Of a stretch of 64,000 nucleotides of DNA, positions 20,791-31,395 are shown in pieces. The DNA comes from Limnephilus marmoratus. Its lineage: Eukaryota; Arthropoda; Insecta; Trichoptera; Limnephilidae. Every line of letters begins with the position of its first letter. Positions within the stretch are counted from its first letter, which is position 1. Under the pieces are notes generated by a model. The model was not told the DNA's origin and did not search any database. It was given only the letters and a program-made list of their open reading frames with translations. A program made the translations under genes and the position numbers. The stretch spans positions 25,745,770-25,809,769 of the forward strand of contig OU862923.1 in NCBI GenBank assembly GCA_917880885.1, given 5' to 3'.

Positions 20791-22435
20791 GAGCGAATTC
20801 ACGCATTATATTCCGACGATCCGTAAAAAAACAAAGCGACCAATGAGCGCAGACATATCGTCGTTTCCGTTTTACAGCAAAACCAATAGGAGCCTTGAGC
20901 GCAGTTTGATGCTTCGCAGGTTTCGTAGTGCGTCATTTCCCGAATTTGAAATCAATCTAACGAGGCTAAAGAAGTTTCACTTCAAAAAGTTCGTGGTATC
21001 TCCCAAGAGTATACTCACAGGAATCTCAAACTAATTTGAAAATTACCCAACACTTATGTCAATCATTGGAAACTAAAAAATACAACATATACAGATACGA
21101 AAAGTTAGGGTTTCATGAGTTTTTTTTTAATAATTTTTAATTTTTTCTGTGACAATTACAAATACAATTTATTGAAAAGGTCTCGTTTATACGAATGGTT
21201 ATTTATTAAGTCAATTATGAAGAAGTACAATGCTAACGCTAGTAAGGTAATTCGCGGAATGCCGGCAGCCGCCGTGCACTGCCAGCGCCTCTGGCCTGCC
21301 CCTCCACTACCACCTTCGGGCAGGATCGGAAACCTTCGGCCACGTTCGGCACCCGGTCCCCCCCCCCCCCCCCCCCCGCGGCCACAGTGTACCACGGACA
21401 CTACAGTAATTAATTTACATTTTTTATTAATTTAAGGAGACCGCGACACCAAAAAAGGCTGAAAAACGACACTACAGTGTTTATAGTCATTTGTAGGTAC
21501 ATCTCACTTCTGAAGTCTGAATTAATAGGCAGCCAGAAACTTAGCTTGGAAACACCGAAATCCGTGTTCTTAAGTTAGTGTATCGCTGAGTTCACTTTTA
21601 GTATCGGAAGCCAAGTTTAATACGAAAACTACTCCAGGTCGTTCCAGAAGCTAGGAGCGGGTACAGCACAGCCTCACAACCAGATAACTTTGTGTTATCA
21701 ACGAATATTCGCAATTCTGCTGTTTCGATTTGACAGCGAACGTTTTATCTCGGAACAGCATCAAAGGTAGTGCCGCATTATAACTTTATTCTCTTCTTGG
21801 GAATATGATGTTATAATATTCAAACCGCTTTTTTAAATGAGATAATATCAAAAACCTTGAAAGTGTAAGCGTGTATTTCAGATCAGGTAAGTTTTGGTGA
21901 AGGTTTTGCCGCATTGCGAAATATCCGATCCACGTCTTAAGTGAATGCATTATGTTTAAATTAGAATATTTTTAATATTTTAAGGCCGTCTTGTTTTTAA
22001 TAAGTTTTAAAGATTTTTATAAAAGACGCATTTCTGGTGCGATCTTAACGCATTAAAAAAACGTAATGTTGATAATTATTCTGTACATTATCATAGGATG
22101 GTTTTAATGATTATTTAGGTGAAGAAGCAGCGTGTCGTTAAAGATAAATCAAGAATTTATCTTTAAAACTAACAAAATATTTTTAATTTATTTTCATCGA
22201 TAATAAATATTTTATACCAGTCACCTGACTGCTATCCGAAACTTAATGAGAAAGCAAAAGTCAAAATTTGGTTACTATAATTTTAAGATAAATTTATTTT
22301 ATTAAAACTGTTGAGTTATGATTTAATTTTATTTGTTTCTCAGATTTTATTTTAACCTTTTAATAACTTGTGAAGGTTATATGTCATTGAAAAAGATGAT
22401 AATATTAATAAAACTAAACGAAAAATAAAAAATGT
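20791..22435. other. Spacer with a GC-rich island at 21240-21400
   Basis: Mostly AT-rich with no recognised gene. 21240-21400 is GC-rich (GCCGGCAGCCGCC, CCTTCGGGCAGG) and ends in a C-run of about 19. The two overlapping frames there look like products of composition. Confidence 0.4.
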
Positions 22436-22478
22436 AAAGGTTGCAACTGGGTATCGAACCCAGGATCACTTGTCTTAC
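22436..22478 (-). repeat. tRNA-like B-box fragment
   Basis: On the minus strand, GATCCTGGGTTCGATACCCAG is a T-arm/B-box-like palindrome, shown here only for its B box GGTTCGATACC. It abuts the fold-back element that starts at 22479. Confidence 0.4.
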
Positions 22479-22723
22479 CAGGCCCCCTAGCATGGTCAAT
22501 CGATATAGGTTTTATCGAAAATGTCGGTAACTTGTCATCGCTCCCGGGCACGACTGCAGGCCGCTAACGAAGAAATAACGGTTAACATGAAATAAATTAG
22601 GAACCCTTAGTCGTTGTGAACTATTGTTTGTTCGTTAGCGGCCTGCAGTCGTGCTCGGGAGCGATGACAAGTTACCGACATTTTCGATAAAACCTATATC
22701 GATCGACCATGCTAGGACCCCTG
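22479..22723. mobile_element. Fold-back MITE, copy 1
   Basis: A 245-bp element made of two ~100-bp inverted arms. Arm landmarks are CTAGCATGGTC, GATATAGGTTTTATCG, AAAATGTCGGTAACTTG and CAGGCCGCTAACGAA. Outer ends are CAGG and CCTG. The centre is only ~40 bp. No target duplication was found. Confidence 0.75.
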
Positions 22724-22779
22724 GACACGACGCTTTACCAACTGGGCAATTGGCATTTGCGACACGTCTTGTTCTACTT

Positions 22780-23040
22780 CATGTTTGGGTGGCGGATATA
22801 GGTACCGCCGCCCCGGTAACCATTTATTGGATAACCAACACTCCTGCCATAGTGACCCCAAGTGGTTCGCTACGTTTGGTGCCCGAGTTCGCGGGGTGTG
22901 GTTTGTATAGATCTGGCGGCGGATGCATCTGCCCACCAACTGCATAGCGGGTTGGATCGGGAGAAACTGGTTCAGAGAGACCTTTTGACCTCTTCAGCCG
23001 GACTCTCTCGATTTATCGCCTTGCACCGCAATGACGTCCT
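22780..23040 (+). repeat. S1 repeat, 5' half
   Basis: Contains the GGTACCGCCGCCCCGG head through TCGCCTTGCACCGCAATG. It then joins a tRNA-like SINE head instead of the usual S1 3' part. Confidence 0.65.
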
Positions 23041-23160
23041 CCGTGGTCGAGGGGTAAGGCTTTCGACTCCGACTCGAATCCGAAGGGTTCAAATCCCAAC
23101 GAGCGAAAATACATTTTATTGAGTGGAAGATACTCTCTGTAGCGCCAAGGTGTAAGATAA
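23036..23160 (+). repeat. tRNA-derived SINE head fused to S2 body piece
   Basis: GTCCTCCGTGGTCGAGGGG resembles an A box region and GGGTTCAAATCCC a B box. It is followed by TTTTATTGAGTGGAAGATAC and CCAAGGTGTAAGA, which are S2 body words. Confidence 0.5.
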
Positions 23161-23187
23161 GATCACGTTGACAATTAAAACGTGACC

Positions 23188-23417
23188 CAGGCCCCCTAGC
23201 ATGGTCGATCGATATAGGTTTTATCGAAAATGTCGGTAACTTACCATCGCTCCCGAGCACGACAACAGGCCGCTAACGAATAAACAACAGTTTACGCCAA
23301 ATATATTAGGTACCCCAAGTCATTGTGAACTATTGTTTGTTCGTTAGTGGCCTGCAGTCGTGCTCGGGAGCGATGGCAAGTTACCGACATTTTCGATAAA
23401 ACCTATATCAATCGATC
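23188..23417. mobile_element. Fold-back MITE, copy 2
   Basis: Same family as 22479-22723, about 460 bp away in the same orientation. The right outer end is eroded after ATCAATCGATC. Confidence 0.7.
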
Positions 23418-23661
23418 AAAAAAAAATGTGCTGCATTCTATGTAAAAGCCCTTTCGGCGTTTAAATAAAATAAAAATAAAAAAAATATTACATTTGGAGG
23501 TTTTACTCATTAAATTGAAAATTAAAATAAATATTCATCCTAGATTTGCAAAAAAGTCAATAGATATCAATGTCAATCTTGTGATCATGCATAAAGATAG
23601 CAAACATTTGCATTAAGAAAATAAATTGGTAGTTCGACTCAGTTAAATATGACTGAATCAG

Positions 23662-23745
23662 AAAGGGTCACATTAGCTTAGCGGTAGAGCTCCGCCCCGG
23701 TAATGCAAAGGTCCTGGGTTCGATTCCTGACCGTATCTTTTTCAG
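23662..23745 (+). repeat. tRNA-like sequence with pol III signals
   Basis: TTAGCTTAGCGGTAGAGC is an excellent D arm/A box and GGTTCGATTCC a perfect B box, with a T-run (TCTTTTT) just after. GGTCA and TGACC at the ends give a short acceptor-like stem. The anticodon arm does not form a clean 5-bp stem, so I call it a SINE head or tRNA pseudogene. Confidence 0.5.
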
Positions 23746-24185
23746 ATTTTTTGTTTCAGATTTCCGATTCAGTGTCGCTAATATTGTCTTCATTAATTTT
23801 AAAAATATATTTTTCAATCTATATATATATATATATAAATTAAAATATGCTTGCTTCTGTGTATGTGAGTTGTGTATGCATTGCTATATTAAGCATAGGA
23901 AATGTTTGAAACTTTCAAAATACCTTCTTTCCATCCTCGCGTAGGTTTCTGGATTATTACAACCACATGACAATGCATCTGAATAGTTTTTTTAATCATT
24001 ACAAAAACTCTTACGAAATTGTCAAAAATGTTTGAGAATGACGTTTTGCAAACCGTCGATTGTTAAATCAAAATTCAATTTTCGAAACCCTTTAAATTAA
24101 TGAATTTATTTGAAGTACTCACCTATGGTGGTACTAACCAAAATCGAACAGTTTAAATCTAATCAAAAATTACATTTATTTTTAA
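23746..24185. other. AT-rich spacer
   Basis: Contains a short (AT)n run at 23820-23837; otherwise nothing recognised. Confidence 0.4.
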
Positions 24186-24517
24186 TAGGTTAGGTACCAA
24201 ATTTGATTGATTGTTCTTATAATATACAAAAATGAATGTTTGTAATAGACAATTTATAAAATAAATTGCAATAGTAGGCACGCGAGCTGTTTGAAAATCT
24301 GAAAGTACCGGGGCTGTACATATTGAACGCGGGAGAGTAGAGGGGATCGCGGGAGAGGAGAGGGAAGGCGGGGAAGGTGGAGGGGAACGCGTGAGGGGAA
24401 AGACACATGGGAGGGGAAAGGGAGCGAAAAAGGAACGGGACGAATGGGAAAAGACACGCAAGGAGAAACAATTTCTTTATTAGTGGCATTGCGAAGCTTG
24501 CCGAAAACTCGCCAGTA
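24186..24517 (+). mobile_element. Helitron-like fragment
   Basis: GTTCTTATAATATACAAAAATG start, GGCACGCGAGCTGTTTG block and a GGAGAAACAATTTC 3' part match the family of 29750-30307. The CTAG end is degraded (CGCCAGT). Confidence 0.45.
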
Positions 24518-24589
24518 TACATATTTAACTTTACACAGACAAACTCGGGCCGATTCACAAGATCTACATTACAACATACATTCCACCAA

Positions 24590-24930
24590 CCTACAAATAA
24601 AATGACTTTCGAACAAAGAAATATGCAATAATTCTCTATAAAATTCTTTAATTTACTCCCTCTTGCAATAAAAACCATTAGAAAAATAACCGACTTCAAA
24701 AGAAGCATAAAAATATGGATTATGGACATGAGAAGGAAGAATATAGATACAATTTTAATAAAAAATAAAATTGATCATAAATACATGACAAGAAGTCATA
24801 CAAGAAAGGATCTTGTGGTCCCAGGGAGCAATACGTCGGAGTTCCAAATGACATATACATATCTGGGACCGAAATTATACAATAAAATTCCACCAGAATT
24901 AAACATTTAAACATGCAAAATGACATGTAT
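24590..24930 (+). pseudogene. LINE L-A C-terminal fragment
   Basis: 24740-24909 encodes KIDHKYMTRSHTRKD, LGPKLYNKIPPELNI and a stop, matching the C-terminus of the L-A protein at 7415-7558. The upstream part (24590-24740) has a LINE-like C-terminal wording (ITDFKRSIKIW) in another frame. It is a dead fragment. Confidence 0.7.
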
Positions 24931-25015
24931 CGGTTCAAGTATTCACCAACTATACATAGACTTACAACTTGTATATGTGTGTATTGTAATGTATGTATAT
25001 ATATATATATATATA

Positions 25016-25870
25016 TAAGTTTATGTTACGGCATTTAGTGGCTCAAAGCGTCCTTTAATTACCGGAACTTCTTGATCATTTCGACTTACTGGCTCATTTG
25101 GGCACTTAGTGGCTCATCGTTTTTTTTTTTTTAAGTCCATCATATCAAACTCGATGAGACGAGTCGAACGGTGTAAAAAAAATTTTTGAGTGAATAAATG
25201 ACATTTTTACGTGGACCGTTAATGCTCCGGAATGCGTTTTTTATCAGTAAATATTCATCAATACTTAGAACATCAACTGGGTACACTTTTTATCGCATCT
25301 ATAACCATCACGGCATGCGACGTTGCCGGATGTTCTCGTCATACAATATCATTCAAACTCCAAGTCGTTTATCAATGCTTTGCGATATTGAACTCAATGG
25401 TTAAATTCCTCAAAATCTATTATCGCATGACATTGCTATGTCAGATTGAATCTTTTGCGATATGTTATATGTTTGCCGGTATGTTATGTTGTATTCTATC
25501 TACATAGGTAGCTACTGTCAAGCGCTCGCTGTGGACTGTTAGTTGTTTTAGAAGAACAGACATTATATTATACGAGTAATATTTAGCGGCTATTCGCGCG
25601 CTTTTTTAAAATTGAAGATTGATTTACGAATTGCTTTTATAATATCGTTATTAATTTTGTGTTAATTGTTTTTGTGTTTATTACAAGGTTGATATTATTA
25701 CGTATTTTAATACACATTTATGTAGTTTTTTCTATAAATAAAATATTTGCTACGTCATTCTGTATTTGTCTTTTGCGTTCTGAAAGCATAGTCAGTTGTA
25801 ATGTAATGATATCTATACAGGGTTTTCTAAAAATTTCAGAAATATATTAGGTACTCATGTAATATGTTTT
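25016..25870. repeat. Left long inverted repeat arm of unit A
   Basis: Reading inward: (AT)n, AAGTTTATGTTACGGC, ATTTAGTGGCTCA, several GGCTCA motifs, then TAGCGGCTATTCGCGCGC and a T-rich stretch. It aligns, with much divergence, to the inverse of 32870-33482, which begins TTTATGTCATACCAC and TTTTGTGGCTCAT and contains TAGCGGCCG and GGCGCG at matching places. Unit A therefore looks like a TIR-bounded block. Confidence 0.6.
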
Positions 25871-26155
25871 TTCATACAGTTATATTATTTTTTTTAAATG
25901 TTTTTTTAGTAGAACGTAATTTTTATAATGGATTATATTATCATATTTAAGAAATCTAACAAGTTTTTCATTTTAAAAAATGTTCTGTACCTAGGTAATT
26001 ACTTTACGCGTGACAATTTTTCAAAAGCATTGTCTCTAGTTGTATTGAAGTAATTAAAATATGTTTTATTGTTGTTTTGGTGTATTTTATAAAAAAAAGT
26101 TATGAACAAAAATAAACAATAATTTAAAAATAAATTACAATATACGGCCTACATA

Positions 26156-26526
26156 GTCCAGGAGTGAGACCCTTGACTCGCAAACCGCAGGTCTCAAATT
26201 TTATTTGATTAATTTGTGTTATTTCACAATTAATTCATTTAAAATAATAAATAGTATATTTGCGGCACGTTCCAGAGTGGAAGATACTATCAATATCGCC
26301 CTGGTGTAAGTAAGACCACCATTCAAAATTGAAACGTTGCTTGAAAATGGCTTTGGCCGTGTTTGGTGTCCAGATCTGAATCGCCAGGTACTTCCCAACC
26401 TTCCTCTTCCCCACCTCCTTCCCCTCCCCACTACCTTCAGCCTCACAACATACCCCAATTGGGGATTCCATGGTGTCACTGGCTCCAGACGGGAGCAGTT
26501 GAGATTCTTGTGCGGTATTCACTGTA
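26156..26526 (+). repeat. S2 SINE, degraded head
   Basis: The tRNA-like head keeps TAGTCCAGGAGTGAGACCC but has lost its B box. The body is complete to GTGCGGTATTCACTG plus an A-run. An L-J tail follows immediately. Confidence 0.7.
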
Positions 26527-26529
26527 AAA

Positions 26530-26745
26530 AAAACTCCACACAGGAGGCCCTTAAGAAAACGATTTCCCTCAAGGCCTATGTCATCTAATATGCTGTGTGG
26601 AGGGTCTTTTTGAGGAGAAGAGGGAGTCAACATTGGTCTTGAAGAGACCCATGTTGTAGAAAGGGGAAAACCCAGAGGCCGGCAAATCGTTCCATAGCCG
26701 AGCTGTTGAGCACAAAAACGAATCGAAGAAGCGACCAGTTCTCAT
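26530..26745 (-). pseudogene. L-J (jockey-like LINE) C-terminus and 3' end
   Basis: The minus strand encodes FFDSFLCSTARLWNDLPASG, then MGLFKTNVDSLFSSKRPSTQ, the usual last residues of this LINE type, followed directly by the double-stem 3' UTR ending CTGTGTGGAG. A short TGATTTTGAATT repeat lies upstream at 26745-26800. Confidence 0.75.
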
Positions 26746-26825
26746 GATTTTGAATTTGATTTTGAATTTGATTTTAGATTTGATTTTGGATTTAGGGTAG
26801 GGTTCAAAAATCTTGATTATTTTGT

Positions 26826-27125
26826 TTTTACATGAATATCGCACAACGTAGTGGATAGGGGAAGGAGATAGGGAAGAGGAAGGTTGGGAAGTTCCTGACT
26901 ATTCAGATCTGGTCACCAAACACGGCTAAAGCCATATCACGCAACATTTCAATTCTGAATGGTGGTCTTACACCAGGGCGATACTGAGAGTATCTTCCAC
27001 TCTGGAAAGTGCTGCAAATATAAAATATATGTATTATTTTTACTAAATAAATTGTCAAATAACACAAATTATAATCCCGCGACCTTCGGAGTGCGAGTCA
27101 AGAGCCTTACCGCTGGACTACGCCG
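26826..27125 (-). repeat. S2 SINE, internally deleted
   Basis: Reverse copy with head GGCGTAGTCCAGCGGTAAGG at ~27100-27125 and body to GCGATATTCATG; most of the CCCCAATTGGGG region is gone. Confidence 0.65.
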
Positions 27126-27189
27126 ATAAATATACAATAGACTAATCATACCTAAGATGACTTGAATAAGGACTAATTGTAAACGAGGT

Positions 27190-27634
27190 ATTCCAATTTG
27201 GGAAGCGGGTATGGGTACCGCCGCCCCGGGAACCATTACTGTATAACCAACACCTCTGCAAGCAGTTTGCTACGTTTGGTGACTAAGCAGGGGTGCCCGG
27301 GTTCATGGTATCAGGTTTGTCCAGGACGTGGCGGCGGATAGGTCTGCCCTGCTGCGTGGCGGGCCGGATAAGAGAGTTTGGTTGAGGGAGGCCTTTTGTC
27401 CTTTCCAGCCGGACTCTCTCGACCCATCGCCTTGCACCGCATTTGGAGGGATGGAATTTTAGGTTCGTCACTCCTAGACACATTGACCCCAGATTCCTAT
27501 CCACCCCACATACCTTTTTCCTTCCCAGAACTTCCTATCCTTCCCTTCCTTAAAAAGACCCTCCACACAGCATCCCCTTAGATGACATAGGCCCTGAGGG
27601 AAATTATTTTTCTCAGGGCCTCCTATGTGGAGCT
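27190..27634 (+). repeat. S1 repeat, complete
   Basis: The fullest S1 copy: head at 27196, middle with GACTCTCTCGACCCATCGCC, pyrimidine-rich part, then double-stem end CTATGTGGAG. Confidence 0.8.
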
Positions 27635-27639
27635 ACTGT

Positions 27640-27862
27640 AAAAAAAATGAGATTGCGAACTTCGACTACGAATCCGGAGGTCGCGGGTGAGAGATATATG
27701 AATCCATCTCTCCCACTGCATTGCAAGGCGATGGGTTGAAAGAGATTACACATCTGCCCTGATGATGGACACTGCAACGCTGTCCGAAACTTTGGCTAAA
27801 GAAGGAGGTATACACGGCATAATACCCCAAAAACTAATAACAAAAATACTTATGGCCGTGAA
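27640..27862 (+). mobile_element. Penelope-like terminal sequence
   Basis: A 5' part with GATTGCGAACTTCGACTACG and AGAGATTACACATCTGCC leads to the hammerhead-like motif at 27757-27790. GGCATAATACCCCAAAAACT follows. The same sequence, better preserved, is at 51485-51615. Confidence 0.5.
27757..27790 (+). ncRNA. Hammerhead-like ribozyme core motif
   Basis: CCCTGATGATGGACA and TGTCCGAAACTTTGG provide CTGATGA, a GGACA/TGTCC stem and GAAAC. One unpaired base sits before the stem. Confidence 0.4.
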
Positions 27863-27864
27863 AA

Positions 27865-28255
27865 TCTAAAATCACCTCTGCGATAGGTCACCCCAAGTCG
27901 TTCGCTACGTTTGGTGACTTAGCAGGGGTGCCCGGGTTCATGGGGTGAGGATTATCCGGGTCTTGGCGGCGGATGCATCTCTGCCCACCAGCTGCATGGC
28001 AGGATGGATTGGGAGAGAGTGTTGAGGGAGTCCCTTTGATTTCTCCAGCCGTACTCTCTCGGAACATAGCCTTTCACCGCAGTGGGAGGGATAGATTCCT
28101 GGACACACTGACTCCCAGATTCCTACCTACCCTTCATCCCTTTTCCTTTTCAGAACTTGCTCTCCTTCCTTTCCTAAAAAGACCCTTCACACAGCATCCC
28201 CAAAGATGACATAGGCCCTGTGGGAAATTATTTTCCTCAGGGCCTCCTGTGTTGA
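27865..28255 (+). repeat. S1 repeat
   Basis: Forward copy beginning ACCTCTGCGATAGGTCACCC and ending with the double stem at CTGTGTTGACC. Confidence 0.75.
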
Positions 28256-28261
28256 CCTAAT

Positions 28262-28411
28262 GTAAAAAAAACAGTCTATCCCGATCCGTCCTGCCATGCA
28301 GCTGGTGGGTAGACGCATCCGCCAACAAGACCCGGACAAACCTCATCCCATGAACCCGGACACCCCTGCTAAGTCACCAAACATAGCTTACCACTTGGAG
28401 TGACCTATGGC
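28262..28411 (-). repeat. S1 repeat split by a hAT-like insertion
   Basis: Reverse S1 sequence stops at CCTATGGC (28404-28411) and resumes at CTATGGCAAAGGTGTTGG (30436 on), ending with the head CCGCCTCCC near 30500. The gap is the hAT-like element 28412-30432. Confidence 0.65.
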
Positions 28412-28719
28412 CAGGGCTGGGCAGTATTTGAAAAACTTGTAATTGAAATACGTATTTGAAATACAATAATATACAAATACAATGTATTTGGTAATTGGTA
28501 TTTCAATTACCTGCTGCTGAGGTATTTTGTAATTTGTATTTCAAATACTTAAGGCTTCAAAATACATTTTCAAATACATTTAGTGATTTTAATAATGATA
28601 ATTAAAAATAACCACACATAGATAATACATAGACTAAAAACGCTAGAATCCTGTACCTACTATTGTCCTTTGCTATAGGACTCTTTATTAATGATTATTT
28701 GTAGTTCTCTTAGGGGGCA

Positions 28720-28880
28720 TACATTAATTATGTGAGCTCAAAAAAGGAGGGGGGGGGGTCCAGCAAAATCTCACGGTACTTGAAAAGAATAAACGAAGTG
28801 GTCCAAATTATCTCACCAAGGGGCGGGGGGAGTCTAGTTTGGAAGAAAAACTGCTCACCTAATTAATGTATGCCCCCTTA
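28720..28880. mobile_element. Harbinger-type MITE with TTA duplication
   Basis: The element 28723-28877 has ends GGGGGCATACATTAATTA and its inverse, flanked by TTA on both sides, the PIF/Harbinger target size and sequence. The interior is GC-mixed with a G-run. It is repeated at 38471-38637 in A'. Confidence 0.8.
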
Positions 28881-29039
28881 TAATTGCTTTATAATGTACT
28901 GTACTATATTTTTTTTTACTTCATGCTAGTTATTATTATTGTCCTGTGCTATAATAGCACTGTTATTGTACATTTTGTATCATACTTGTCATTGCTTTGT
29001 ATGGTACACTCTTGTATCATAGTATTAGATTTTTTTTTC

Positions 29040-29620
29040 ATTAACTCCACACAGGAGGCCCTGAGGAAAATAATTTCCCTCAGGGCCTATGTCATCTGGG
29101 ATGCTGTGTGGAGGGTCTTTTTGAGGAGAGAAAGGAATGAACATTGGTCTTGAAGAGACCCATGTTGTAGGAAGGAGGAAACACAGAGGCCGGCAATCAT
29201 TCCACAGCCGAGCTGTTGAACACAAGAACGAGTCGAAGAAATGACCCGTTCTCATGTGACAAATGTCAACCGTGTACAATGTGTTTCCCGACTATGCACC
29301 GGTGCCGAAAGGATCAATGATGCTAGTTCCTCGGAGCATCTTCCATTGTAATACCGGTAGAACCAGGATAGCATTCCAACTCGACGCCTGTGCTCTAAAG
29401 ATTGCAATCCGTCTTTTAAGATGGGAGAATCTATTAAACGGACCGCCCGTTTCTGCATAGAGTCGAGGGTATTTTTCAGGTATTTTGGAGCTCCAGACCA
29501 GAGGTGGCTGCCAAATTCAACCGTGGGGCGCACTTGTGATTTGTACAGGGTTAGCAGTTGTGTACTATTAAAGTATCTGCGGGCCTTGTACAGTACGCCC
29601 AGTTTTTGATCGAGCACTAT
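29040..29620 (-). pseudogene. L-J (jockey-like LINE) reverse transcriptase C-terminus
   Basis: The minus strand encodes LDQKLGVLYKARRYFNSTQL, SQVRPTVEFGSHLWSGAPKY, MQKRAVRLIDSPIL and FYRYYNGRCSEEL, then after a frameshift FFDSFLCSTARLWND and MFIPFSPQKDPPHSI. This is the C-terminal region of jockey-type LINE proteins, very common in Lepidoptera. It is followed by the double-stem 3' UTR at 29046-29115. The polymerase core is missing. Confidence 0.8.
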
Positions 29621-29749
29621 TGGAATAATTAAATAATGGACTGAATACTAGAAATAAAATATTGGACTGAATACTAGAATGTTTTTAAGTTAACTACTGT
29701 AGAGCGCACTTGAAGTGAAATAACACAAAACTTCGCTGCACAAATGTCA

Positions 29750-30307
29750 TCCATTTATATATAAAAATGAATCCTTGTTTCCCTTGGTCACGCCATAACT
29801 TCAAAATGACTTTACCTATTTCATTCATTTTTTTAAAGTTTTCTTATACTTTTAGAAGGTTCTTACGGAAAGAAAAATTAAGAAAATTACGCAGAAAATG
29901 GGATAATTTCAGAAAACTTAACGACTATTTTAACTACGCACGTTTGACAGTTCGCGCGTTAGATGAAAATAAATTTAGCAGGCAGCTGTTTTTTTGTAAC
30001 CAAAGAATTTTCATTGGATTTTTAAAATTATAGATATTTTAAATAGGTACCTATGTTAGGTACCAGATTTTATTGATTGTTTTTATAATATAGAAAAATG
30101 TTCTGGGACTAAATATATGGAACGCGGGAGGGGTTGGCGGGATGGGGGAGCGGAAGAGGGGAGAGGGTAGGCAGGGAAGGTGTACGGGGAATGCAAGAGG
30201 GTAAAGGGAAGCGGTAGGGGAACGGGGACGCACGGGAAAGGACATGCAGGGAGAAACAATTTATTTCTTTGAATATTGCAGTGCAACGCATACCGGGAAC
30301 CAGCTAG
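29750..30307 (+). mobile_element. Helitron-like element
   Basis: Left end A|TCCATTTATATATAAAAATG, right end ACCGGGAACCAGCTAG|T. The middle includes CTTGGTCACGCCATAACTTC and, from about 30060, a second head (TAGGTACCAGATTTTATTG), suggesting nesting. Non-coding. Confidence 0.6.
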
Positions 30308-30509
30308 TGTTATTATATATTTCAAATACACGACTTGAAAGTATTTTGTATTTCGTATTTTAAATACATGCGAAAAAGTATTTTGTAATTTGTATTTTAA
30401 TTACAGTAATGCATGTATTTTGCCCAGCCCTGCCTCTATGGCAAAGGTGTTGGTTATCCAATAATGGTTCTCGGGGCGGCGGTACACATATCCGCCTCCC
30501 AGATGAATA

Positions 30510-31395
30510 TTACCACCTAATCTAAACAAGTTAGCAATTAAAACCGAAAACCCAATTTAAGACTATTTATACAATGTAGACTTAAACCACCTGTACAATG
30601 TTGGAGTTCATTTTTACAAATTCCTTCAACCAATTAAACAATAATGATTGTCTCTTTCTGATATATTTTTATTTCACACGACAAACAGAGACGGGTATAA
30701 TTGGAGTGATGTTTCTAAAAATGGTAAATTCAATATTTTACCGGAAATGTCCCAGACGGAATCATCTAGTACCGGCACGCAAATATTTAAGCATTGTAAA
30801 AAGATCATATGAAATGCAAAGTGTAAGCGAACGGGATGTAGTCCTTTCCATTAATAACTTAGAAATTGCTTATTATTGCTTGAATTGTCAAGTTACGCCA
30901 ACGCCCATTTTCAACTTAAGTAAAGTAAAAAAGTAAAAGCGATATTAAGGAAGCTAGCGTGATTCAATTATTATGACACTTCCCTTTTTATTAAAATGCA
31001 ACTATTACCGATCCGCTACCAGTCCGTGGAATCTTCAGTTTGTAGGCACGGGGTAACGCTATGCGATGCGTGGCGGAGAGGGGGAGGGCTACAGATACTT
31101 TGCCGGAATTTGATAGAAATTATTTTATATTAAAAAAACTAGCAATGCAATATACAGTTTTAAAAACAGATCGATAAGCAAATAGTTTTTCTATGATTAC
31201 CAAAATTATTGAGTATATGGTGTAAAAGACAACTGAGATACAGAGTAAAACTGTTCTTAGTGTAATTATATTACCCCGGTCTAAAAAACTATCGAAAGAA
31301 GCGAAGCTAGCCGTCCATAATGGAGTGCTGGTACCTACCCTAATGCTTCGCTGTGAGGCTCGGAACTGGTAGAGAAATGATGAAAGTAGACCGAA
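30510..31395. other. Unit A segment with no recognised content
   Basis: A 112-codon frame at 30598-30936 is kept intact in all three copies of the unit, but it has no recognisable motif and the copies are nearly identical at DNA level, so this is not evidence for coding. Confidence 0.4.

Larger units (their letters stand above)
28412..30432. mobile_element. hAT-like element carrying other repeats
   Basis: Left end CAGGGCTGGGCAGTATTTG, right end GTATTTTGCCCAGCCCTG, with sub-terminal runs of AAATACAAATTACAAAATAC type at both ends. Seven bases (CTATGGC) flank both sides, close to an 8-bp hAT duplication. The interior holds a Harbinger MITE, an L-J LINE tail and a Helitron-like element but no transposase. 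Confidence 0.65.

Noticed and set aside
19687..21435. A gene in 20747-21034 or 21115-21435
   Set aside because: The first overlaps a tRNA-like sequence and has no motif; the second is a composition artefact of a C-run island.
23662..23745. Functional tRNA gene
   Set aside because: D and T arms are good but the anticodon stem and full acceptor stem are not formed.
25198..25507. Frames in the left arm of the unit (MTFLRGPLML type)
   Set aside because: A single-base difference changes the frame between copies (25310 against 42627), and the diverged right arm has no matching protein.
26219..26633. Frames such as MASPIGVCCEAEGSGEG across S2 SINEs
   Set aside because: They are antisense readings of tRNA-derived SINEs, present wherever the SINE is, with no protein motif.
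27973..28209. Frames across S1 repeats
   Set aside because: They recur in every S1 copy with indels that shift frame; only the last residues echo the L-J LINE end.
30598..30936. 112-codon frame kept in all three units
   Set aside because: The units are nearly identical DNA, so preservation needs no selection; no motif or coding bias is visible.
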